Positions 1-5,100 of a stretch of DNA of 6,213 nucleotides are shown here, one piece after another; position 1 is the first letter of the stretch; the number at the start of each line of letters is the position of its first letter. A model generated the notes under the pieces. The model did not search any database. It had not been told where the DNA came from and worked only from the letters and a program-made list of their open reading frames with translations. The stretch is from JASJHI01 sp965371355. Its GTDB lineage: Bacteria > Actinomycetota > Acidimicrobiia > Acidimicrobiales > Ilumatobacteraceae. The translations under genes and the position numbers were made by a program. The DNA lies in contig CBDUYD010000167.1 in assembly GCA_965371355.1 (NCBI GenBank), positions 1 through 6,213 of the forward strand, written 5' to 3'.

Positions 1-371
1 GCCGAGTTCATGCAGAAGCGGTCGCCGGTCGGCTGCGGACCGTCGGGGAAGACGTGCCCGAGGTGGGCGCCACAGTTGGCGCACCGCGCCTCGGTGCGGA
101 CCATCCCGAGTGAGCGGTCGGTCTCGCTGATGACCTTGTCGGAACCGATCGCCTCGTAGAAGCTCGGCCAGCCGGAGCCCGAGTCGTACTTCGTGTCGGA
201 CGAGAACAGTGCCTCGTCGCACACGATGCAGTGATAGGTGCCGTCGTCCTTGGTGTCCCAATAGATCCCCGAGAACGCCCGCTCGGTGCCCGCCTTCTGC
301 GTCACCTCGTACTGCATCGGCGTCAGCCGTCCGCGGAGTTCGTCGTCGCTGGGCACCGTTGGTTCCGTCAT
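1..371 (-). CDS. msrB: Peptide-methionine (R)-S-oxide reductase MsrB, 3' end cut off by window edge
   Basis: MsrB reduces the R-epimer of methionine sulfoxide in oxidised proteins, normally in the cytoplasm with thioredoxin as reductant. The minus strand reads open from ATG at 371 to the left edge, giving 123 complete codons. Seen directly: the two zinc CxxC pairs (C48/C51 in HCIVCDEALF and C97/C100 in CANCGAHLGHVF), the family block SGSGWPSF (residues 64-71) and the catalytic site RFCMNS with C120. The family is usually about 130-150 residues, so only a short C-terminal tail is missing. Residue 66, where many MsrBs have a resolving Cys (SGCGWPSF), is Ser here, so recycling probably uses another route. 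The start is preceded by a weak AGG about 8 bases upstream. It is divergent from the DUF3179 gene across 109 bp. No signal peptide is visible. The identification is very secure. Confidence 0.96.
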   Translation of the reverse strand, partial: MTEPTVPSDDELRGRLTPMQYEVTQKAGTERAFSGIYWDTKDDGTYHCIVCDEALFSSDTKYDSGSGWPSFYEAIGSDKVISETDRSLGMVRTEARCANCGAHLGHVFPDGPQPTGDRFCMNS

Positions 372-468
372 GCTGACAGCCTGCCGCTCCGGGGCATGTG
401 CGCGCCAGCGCGATTCGGATTTTCCGGGCTGTTCAGCTGACCGACCGCATCCGTCCATCACCGCTCCG

Positions 469-474
469 TAACCT
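469..474 (+). promoter_or_regulatory. Candidate -10 box (TAACCT) of a leaderless transcript for the DUF3179 gene
   Basis: TAACCT lies six bases before the ATG at 481 and no Shine-Dalgarno-like purine run precedes that ATG. In actinobacteria a TAnnnT -10 box at this distance usually means that transcription starts at or next to the start codon. No convincing -35 hexamer is visible. The rest of the 109-bp gap between the msrB and DUF3179 starts (372-480) holds nothing else I can name. Confidence 0.4.
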
Positions 475-480
475 CGCGCA

Positions 481-2007
481 ATGGCCCGATCACATCGCGC
501 CGCGCGCCCGGTCGTGGGATCGCTGGTCGGCGTCCTGCTTCTGGCGTCCTGCGCATCCGACGATGCATCCACCGATGACGCCGCCTCCACCGATGACGCC
601 GCCTCCACCGATGAAATGGCGGCCACCGATGGGCCCTCCGTCACCGATCGCGGGGTGACGACCGACGATGCCGCGTCGGCCGCAGCGCCCCCGGTGACCG
701 ACGCGGACCGACCGGAGCCGTTCCGCTATCCCGCAGCTCCTCCGGCGCCCTCGTCGGACGACGCGAGCCCGCCGGCCGCCACCGAGGCGATCGACCGACT
801 CATGACGGCACTCGAGGAGGGGCGATTCGACGTGGCCGCGGTCGACGACCTAGGCGTATCGGGTGACGCCCGCCACGCGTGGCTCGTCTCGGACCTCCTG
901 CGGTTCCTCGGAGGCCGCGAGGGAGAGCGGCTCCGCTTGGCGTTCGAAGAACTCAGCGGCACCGACATCATCGGCGATCCCGAAGCGTCGGTCAGTCCGT
1001 GGCTGAGCACCGCGAACCATCTCATCGCCTGGGACATCCCCGACTACCCCGACTACCGCGTCGACAAGTCGCGCCTGTTCCTGCTGATCGAGCCCGGGTG
1101 GGAGCCGTTCTTCGCCGACGACGACGCCGTGATCGACTGGCGGTACATCGGATGGGGCGGAGTGCGGATCGACGACCGTCCGCTCGGTGATTCCGAGCCG
1201 TGCGCCGACGGATGTATTCCCGCCCTCGATGATCCGGTCGTCACCGATGCCGCAGGTGGCGAGTGGTATCCCGACGACTCGGTCGTGTTCGGGCTGATCG
1301 AGGGAGGCGAGGCGCTGGCGATCCCGAAGAACATCGCCGAGGTGCACGAGATGTTCAATCTCACCCTCGGTGGCCGGCGGTTCGGAGTGCCGTACTGCAC
1401 GCTGTGCGGGTCGGCGCAGGCCTACCGAACCGATCAGATCGACGGCCTCGACGATCCGCTCGTGCTGCGTACCACGGGTCTGCTCACCCGGTCGAACAAG
1501 GTCATGTACGACCTCGAGTCGAGGTCGGTGTTCGACACGTTCACCGGCGAGGCGGTGTCGGGGACGCTGCAGGATGTGGGCGTGGCGCTCGAGGAGGTCA
1601 CCGTCGTCAGTTCGACATGGGGACGATGGCGGGCCGATCATCCCGAGACCGCGATCATCGCGGAGGACGGCGGGATCGGGCGGTCGTATCCACTGCGCCC
1701 GCTCGGCAATCGCGACGCGGGTGGACCGATCTTCCCGATCGGATCGGTCGACGGCCGCCTCCCCGAGCAGGAACTGGTCGTCGGGGTGGTCACGAACGAC
1801 GGTCGAGTCGTCGCGTTCGGGTCCGACGCGGCGAGCGCGGCGCTCGAAGCCGGCTCCGACGTCGTGATCGACGGGGTCGCGCTCGTCGCGGACGGTGACG
1901 GCCTGCGAGCGGTCGACGTCGAATCCGGCGACGAGCTCACGGCCCACGAGGCGTTCTGGTTCGCGTGGAGCCAGTTCCACCCCGACACCGCCCTCTGGGA
2001 ACCCTGA
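481..2007 (+). CDS. Predicted lipoprotein with C-terminal DUF3179 domain
   Basis: A 508-residue protein of unknown biochemical function. The N-terminus (residues 1-24) is a lipoprotein signal peptide: basic start with several Arg, hydrophobic core VVGSLVGVLLLASC, and lipobox LASC with C24 as the lipidated Cys, so the product should be anchored on the outer face of the membrane. Residues 31-66 are six hexapeptides beginning TD, followed by a Pro/Ala/Asp-rich linker to about residue 100. Residues about 100-260 form a folded-looking region with a Cys pair (C241, C245). Residues about 265-500 match DUF3179: IPKNIAEVHEMFN, the signature YCTLCGSA (C306, C309), GLLTRSNKVMYD (residues 333-344), and STWGRWRADHPET (residues 378-390). 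The two Cys of the signature suggest metal or disulfide chemistry, which is inference. This start gives an intact lipobox and sits just after a TAnnnT box; there is no clear ribosome binding site. The protein is longer than the 300-400 residues I expect for the family because of its N-terminal half. Confidence 0.88.
   Translation: MARSHRAARPVVGSLVGVLLLASCASDDASTDDAASTDDAASTDEMAATDGPSVTDRGVTTDDAASAAAPPVTDADRPEPFRYPAAPPAPSSDDASPPAATEAIDRLMTALEEGRFDVAAVDDLGVSGDARHAWLVSDLLRFLGGREGERLRLAFEELSGTDIIGDPEASVSPWLSTANHLIAWDIPDYPDYRVDKSRLFLLIEPGWEPFFADDDAVIDWRYIGWGGVRIDDRPLGDSEPCADGCIPALDDPVVTDAAGGEWYPDDSVVFGLIEGGEALAIPKNIAEVHEMFNLTLGGRRFGVPYCTLCGSAQAYRTDQIDGLDDPLVLRTTGLLTRSNKVMYDLESRSVFDTFTGEAVSGTLQDVGVALEEVTVVSSTWGRWRADHPETAIIAEDGGIGRSYPLRPLGNRDAGGPIFPIGSVDGRLPEQELVVGVVTNDGRVVAFGSDAASAALEAGSDVVIDGVALVADGDGLRAVDVESGDELTAHEAFWFAWSQFHPDTALWEP
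571..678 (+). repeat. 18-bp coding repeat, six hexapeptides starting Thr-Asp
   Basis: Six in-frame 18-base units encode TDDAAS, TDDAAS, TDEMAA, TDGPSV, TDRGVT and TDDAAS directly after the lipidated cysteine of the DUF3179 lipoprotein. The first copies are near identical in DNA (the ccaccgatgacgcc core recurs at 18-base spacing) while later ones keep mainly the Thr-Asp pair. This looks like a slippage-expanded, acidic and flexible tether between membrane anchor and folded domain. Confidence 0.8.
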
Positions 2008-2014
2008 CCCGCGC

Positions 2015-2071
2015 CCGTTCTGTGTGCGGATCTTCCCGCTCAGCGCGATCCTGCGCACATATTTCGGGGTG
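2015..2071. repeat. 57-bp direct repeat, copy 1, with internal hairpin
   Basis: This segment recurs at 2086-2142 with one mismatch in 57 bases (A at 2042, T at 2113). The copies are 14 bp apart, a 71-bp period. It begins seven bases after the stop of the DUF3179 gene. Internally TGTGCG-GATC (2023-2032) can pair with GATC-ctg-CGCACA (2047-2059) with a three-base bulge, and CGC/GCG (2037-2039 and 2043-2045) can pair inside. It has no coding sense. It could be a REP-like interspersed element or a duplicated terminator. Confidence 0.9.
2023..2064 (+). terminator. Possible terminator hairpin formed by repeat copy 1
   Basis: The bulged stem 2023-2032/2047-2059 is followed on the plus strand by TATTT, a weak T-rich tail, 16 bases after the stop of the DUF3179 gene. 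A second equivalent stem follows at 2094-2130. The location between two convergent genes suits transcription termination, but the T-tract is short and the stem is bulged, so this remains tentative. Confidence 0.3.
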
Positions 2072-2085
2072 CGAGCGACGCACGT

Positions 2086-2142
2086 CCGTTCTGTGTGCGG
2101 ATCTTCCCGCTCTGCGCGATCCTGCGCACATATTTCGGGGTG
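2086..2142. repeat. 57-bp direct repeat, copy 2, with internal hairpin
   Basis: Second copy of the element at 2015-2071. The arms are at 2094-2103 and 2118-2130. The only difference from copy 1 (2113) falls in the predicted three-base apical loop, so pairing is unchanged. The remainder of the gap, 2143-2180, is a G-rich stretch on the plus strand with no feature I can support. Confidence 0.9.
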
Positions 2143-2180
2143 GGTTCAGGGTGGGAGCGGGGTGATTGGGGGCAGGGGGG

Positions 2181-2567
2181 TCAGGCGGCGCCGGTTTGGC
2201 GGAGGAAGGTGAGGGAGTCCCAGCAGTCGATCCGGCGGGTGATCAGTCCGTTGTCGACCGTGATCCACATCATGCCGGGGATGTCGATCGGCGTGCCTTC
2301 GCTCTCGGCGGTGAGCCGGTACCGCGCCACGACCTCGCGGCGCTGCTCTACCACCGCTTCGATCTCGTAGTGGCGTCCCCGGAACGCGTCCATGAAGCCG
2401 GGGAGCCGCCGCCGGTACTCGTCGCGGCCGGTCGAGTTCGAGCCGAGCGCGCTGAAGTGCTCGTTGCGGAAGTCGTCGGATACGAACGCGATCACGGCGT
2501 CGGGATCGTCGCCGCCGAGGGCTTGGAGATACCCGGTCGCGATGTCCGAGGGGCTCAGCGTTCCCAT
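2181..2567 (-). CDS. SnoaL-like / NTF2-fold protein
   Basis: A 128-residue protein with the look of the SnoaL-like (NTF2-fold, polyketide-cyclase-like) superfamily: an N-terminal helix with YLQALGGDDPDAVIAFVSDDF (residues 13-33), then NEHFSALG and GRDEYRRRLPGF (residues 47-58), strand VVARYRLTA (79-87), and the closing GLITRRIDCWDSLTFL (107-122). The fold makes a cone-shaped pocket used by various isomerases, cyclases and non-enzymatic binders, so the substrate cannot be read from sequence. The single domain fills the whole protein and no signal peptide or membrane segment is seen. The ATG at 2567 lies four bases after the surE stop codon (TGA GACG ATG), which points to translational coupling and makes it the last gene of the CDF-surE run. 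It is convergent with the DUF3179 gene. Confidence 0.85.
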   Translation of the reverse strand: MGTLSPSDIATGYLQALGGDDPDAVIAFVSDDFRNEHFSALGSNSTGRDEYRRRLPGFMDAFRGRHYEIEAVVEQRREVVARYRLTAESEGTPIDIPGMMWITVDNGLITRRIDCWDSLTFLRQTGAA

Positions 2568-2571
2568 CGTC

Positions 2572-3408
2572 TCAGCCGATCAGTGCGTCGAGCGCGGCGT
2601 CGGTGGCGCCCATGTCGTCGCGCGGCTGATGGTCGAGCCGCGACAGGTAGCTGATCGCGACCTCGTTGCGCTCGACCGCGCCCGTGTCGGTCTCGGGAGG
2701 CAGTGCGAGAGCGTCGCCCCACCCCATCGTGACCGTGAATGCGTCGACCGATCCGGCGATCGGTTCGAGCGTCGCCGTGTTCATCGAGCGCGGCGGCGAC
2801 TGCCCGACGACTGCATGGCGCCACCCGACGATGTCGGCCAGTTCGACGTTGGGCACGTTGATGTTGGCGACGACCGGTTCTGCCGGGAGGTCGTCGATGA
2901 GCGCCTGCACGAACGTCTTGGCAACGGTCGCCGCGGTGTCCCACTTCTGGTGCTCGATCATCTCGTCCCAGCCCTGCCCCTCGACGCCGAACCCTGTCAC
3001 CGACTGGCTGATGGCGACGCCGGAGATGTTTCCGTTCCGTCCGGTCAGCGCGGCGCCGACCGTGCCCGAGTGGTATACCGCCCGGCCGACGTTGGCTCCC
3101 GGATTGATGCCCGCGACAATGAGGTCGGGTGGTGCGCCGAACGCGCCGAGCCTGGCGAACATCACGCACAGGGCCGGCGGGCCGCTCACCGTCCAGACCT
3201 CTGCGTCATCGCACACCTCGAGCGAGGTGCGTCGGACGACCGGCTGCATCAGGTGCAGCGCGCCGATCGCGGCGCCCGCACCCGAGTACTCGGAGTCGGG
3301 CGGGGCGACGACGATCTCGTGGTCGCCCTCGAGCTCGCACATCGCGGCTGCGAGGCGGTGCAGGCCGACCGAGTCGATCCCGTCGTCGTTGGTCACGAGA
3401 ATACGCAT
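2572..3408 (-). CDS. surE: 5'/3'-nucleotidase SurE
   Basis: SurE is a cytoplasmic, divalent-metal-dependent phosphatase acting on nucleoside 5'- and 3'-monophosphates, linked in other bacteria to stationary-phase survival. The 278-residue product begins MRILVTNDDGIDS, holding the hallmark Asp pair D8/D9. The third ligand Ser is in EYSGAG (S42), and the Asn ligand is N102 in AGINPGANVG, followed by the family motif HSGTVGAA (residues 113-120). SGPPALCV (75-82) stands where TGTPADCV is common, so the usual Asp before Cys is Leu. The start at 3408 places the NDDG motif at the expected position and has AGGA seven bases upstream; the longer reading upstream (to 3540) is low-complexity and overlaps the CDF gene. 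It lies 22 bp after the CDF stop and four bases before the SnoaL-like gene. Length is near the upper part of the family range. Confidence 0.95.
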   Translation of the reverse strand: MRILVTNDDGIDSVGLHRLAAAMCELEGDHEIVVAPPDSEYSGAGAAIGALHLMQPVVRRTSLEVCDDAEVWTVSGPPALCVMFARLGAFGAPPDLIVAGINPGANVGRAVYHSGTVGAALTGRNGNISGVAISQSVTGFGVEGQGWDEMIEHQKWDTAATVAKTFVQALIDDLPAEPVVANINVPNVELADIVGWRHAVVGQSPPRSMNTATLEPIAGSVDAFTVTMGWGDALALPPETDTGAVERNEVAISYLSRLDHQPRDDMGATDAALDALIG

Positions 3409-3415
3409 GTGCGCA

Positions 3416-3419
3416 TCCT
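3416..3419 (-). promoter_or_regulatory. Ribosome binding site of surE
   Basis: AGGA on the minus strand, seven bases before the ATG at 3408. It fixes the surE start and rules out the longer reading frame that overlaps the transporter gene. Confidence 0.6.
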
Positions 3420-3430
3420 GCCATGACCGG

Positions 3431-4393
3431 TCACGAACGCGGCGGGCCGTCGGGTTGATCGTCCGTTTGATCGTCCGGGTGATCGCTGCGGTGGAGGTCG
3501 GGTTCGAGATAGATGATCGTCGCCTCGGGCACCGCCGCACGGATGTTGTCCTCGGTGACGTCGATCGCGCCGACGACGTCGTCGAAGCTCATCGCCGATG
3601 AGTACTCGATCTTGGCGGTGACGAGGATCTCGTCGGGACCGATGTGCTGCGTGCGCATGTGGATCAGCCGGTCGACGCCGTCGCTCGTCTCGATCGCCCC
3701 GACGATCGAAGCCCTTGCATCGCGGCCGGCCGCCTCGCCGATCAGGAGGCCTTTCATCTCGATCATCAGCACGACGGCGATGACGATCAACAGCACGCCG
3801 ATGCTGATCGAGCCGACGGCATCCCACCGGGCATCGCCGGTCACCTCTGCCATCGCGATCCCCCCGAGCGCCAGGATGAGACCGACCTGGGCGCCGATGT
3901 CCTCGAGCAGCACGACCGGCAACTCGGGCTGCTTCGTCGTGCGGATGAACGTCCACCAGCTCACCGCTGGCGCCTTGAAATGGCGCGACTCCCTGATCGC
4001 CGTGTGCAGCGAGTAGCTCTCGAGCGCGAGCGCGAACACGAGGATCGCGATCGCGACGGGCACGTTCTCGATGTCGTGCGGATGCCGGAATTTCTCGATC
4101 CCCTCGGACAGCGCGAACAGACCACCCATCGAGAACAGCACGAGTGCGACGGCGAACGACCAGAAGTAGCGTTCGCGGCCGTACCCATACGGGTGCATCG
4201 GCGTCTCGTCGCGCTTCGCGCGGTGGCCGCCGAGGAACAGGAGCCCCTGATTGCCCGTGTCGGCGAGTGAGTGCACACCCTCGGCGAGCATGCTCGAGGA
4301 GCGGGTGAGGGCGAAGCCGATGAACTTGGCGATCGCGATTCCGAGGTTGGCCAGGAATGCCGCCAGGATGGCCTTGCGGCTTCCGTCGGTCAC
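3431..4393 (-). CDS. Cation diffusion facilitator (CDF) transporter, ZnT9-like
   Basis: A 320-residue inner-membrane protein expected to export divalent cations (Zn, Mn, Fe or Co class) using the proton gradient. Six membrane segments can be read at about residues 8-30, 34-56, 77-99, 110-132, 159-182 and 192-214, then a cytoplasmic C-terminal domain with VDRLIHMRTQHIGPDEILV (240-258). TM2 carries AEGVHSLADTGNQ with HxxxD at H41/D45, followed by the loop HPYGYGRERYFWSF (67-80), typical of the ZnT9/SLC30A9-like branch. TM5 has LLEDIGAQVG (162-171) in place of the usual HxxxD site, so metal preference is uncertain. TM6 starts WDAVGSISIG (190-199). The tail from 301 is rich in His, Asp and Pro. 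The start is GTG at 4393, which has AGGA nine bases upstream, overlapping a TAGGAT box. It heads the surE run and is divergent from nfuA. Confidence 0.92.
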   Translation of the reverse strand: MTDGSRKAILAAFLANLGIAIAKFIGFALTRSSSMLAEGVHSLADTGNQGLLFLGGHRAKRDETPMHPYGYGRERYFWSFAVALVLFSMGGLFALSEGIEKFRHPHDIENVPVAIAILVFALALESYSLHTAIRESRHFKAPAVSWWTFIRTTKQPELPVVLLEDIGAQVGLILALGGIAMAEVTGDARWDAVGSISIGVLLIVIAVVLMIEMKGLLIGEAAGRDARASIVGAIETSDGVDRLIHMRTQHIGPDEILVTAKIEYSSAMSFDDVVGAIDVTEDNIRAAVPEATIIYLEPDLHRSDHPDDQTDDQPDGPPRS

Positions 4394-4429
4394 GGCCGCT
4401 GATCCTACGGTGCCGGTAGCCTGCCACCC
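4394..4429. promoter_or_regulatory. Compact divergent promoter between the CDF gene and nfuA
   Basis: Only 36 bp separate the two start codons. On the plus strand TAGCCT (4417-4422) ends seven bases before the nfuA ATG, which has no Shine-Dalgarno. On the minus strand TAGGAT (4402-4407) ends eight bases before the CDF GTG. Both fit -10 boxes for leaderless or very short leaders. The -35 regions would then lie at or inside the opposing gene's 5' end. For the CDF gene the AGGA within TAGGAT could instead serve as ribosome binding site, so the two readings compete. Confidence 0.45.
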
Positions 4430-5077
4430 ATGAGTCCTCTCGAAGCGCTGGCGGCCGAGCGATCCGACGAAGCCGCCCCGAGCGAGCCGATCATCACGAT
4501 CACACCGGAGGCGCTCGAGCAGCTCTTCGAGATGCGTGACGAGGAGCCAGACGCCGACGTGCTCGGCCTGCGGTTGGCGATCGCCTCCCAGCCGGGCGAC
4601 GAGTTCCGGTACGACCTCTCGTTCGAAGAGTTTCTCAAGGCGGCATTCACCGACGAGGTGCGCACGCTCGAAGGTCTCAAGGTCATCGTTCCGGGCGACG
4701 ACGTCGAGATGCTCACCGGAGCCACGCTCGACTTCACGTCGACGCAGGGTCTCGTGATCCGCAACCCGAACCGGCCTGCCGCCCCCGTCGTCGAGGGTCT
4801 CACCAGCGACGATGCGCTGTCAGCCGAGGTCGAGGCGCTGATCTCGGGTGAGGTCAACCCGGCGCTCGCTTCGCACGGGGGCTTCGTCACATACGTCGGT
4901 CACGACGGCGAGGGAACCGCCTACCTCACGATGGGTGGCGGGTGCCACGGCTGCTCGATGAGCAAGATGACGATGCTCGACGGCGTGCAGACGATGCTCG
5001 TCGAGGCGATCGAACCGATCGAGAGGGTGAAGGATCTCACCGATCACGCGACCGGCGAGAATCCGTTCTACTCCTGA
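4430..5077 (+). CDS. nfuA: NfuA-type iron-sulfur cluster carrier
   Basis: NfuA-like proteins bind a 4Fe-4S cluster and hand it to target apoproteins in the cytoplasm. This 215-residue product has the two-domain layout of E. coli NfuA (191 residues). Residues about 21-112 are an A-type (IscA/HesB-like) domain, with VLGLRLAI and GLKVIVPGDDVEMLTGATLD recognisable, but without any cysteine, so degenerate as in E. coli NfuA. Residues about 128-205 are a NifU C-terminal domain: NPALASHGGFV (143-153) and MGGGCHGCSMSKMTMLDGVQ, with cluster ligands C172 and C175. The ending ATGENPFYS matches the usual NfuA tail. The first 20 residues are a short charged extension. No Shine-Dalgarno is visible; a TAGCCT box sits seven bases upstream. 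It is divergent from a metal transporter, which could mean shared metal control, though that is inference. The next gene ends 23 bp away, convergent. Confidence 0.93.
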   Translation: MSPLEALAAERSDEAAPSEPIITITPEALEQLFEMRDEEPDADVLGLRLAIASQPGDEFRYDLSFEEFLKAAFTDEVRTLEGLKVIVPGDDVEMLTGATLDFTSTQGLVIRNPNRPAAPVVEGLTSDDALSAEVEALISGEVNPALASHGGFVTYVGHDGEGTAYLTMGGGCHGCSMSKMTMLDGVQTMLVEAIEPIERVKDLTDHATGENPFYS

Positions 5078-5100
5078 ACCCGCAACTCAGTTACCGCAAC

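Noticed and set aside
850..2058. 402-codon open frame on the minus strand opposite the DUF3179 gene
   Set aside because: It is antisense to a gene with a clear signal peptide and family motifs. Its product is rich in Arg, Asp and Gly with no recognisable domain, as expected for a GC-rich shadow frame.
2015..2142. CRISPR array
   Set aside because: There are only two copies, the repeat is 57 bp and the spacer 14 bp, and there are no cas genes.
1965..2212. Small plus-strand frames across the 57-bp repeats giving repeated SVCGSSRSA-type peptides
   Set aside because: The peptide repetition merely reflects the DNA repeat; there is no ribosome binding site and the frames overlap the end of the DUF3179 gene.
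2392..3426. 344-codon plus-strand open frame opposite surE and the SnoaL-like gene
   Set aside because: It runs across two well-supported genes and their junction, and has Arg/Ala/Asp-rich shadow composition without motifs.
3409..3540. N-terminal extension of SurE by 44 residues
   Set aside because: The extension is low-complexity, overlaps the CDF gene, and would displace the NDDG motif from its normal place at the N-terminus. The ATG at 3408 has its own AGGA.
3393..4427. 344-codon minus-strand frame overlapping the CDF gene
   Set aside because: Extremely Arg-rich translation in a different frame from the six-helix transporter; a shadow.
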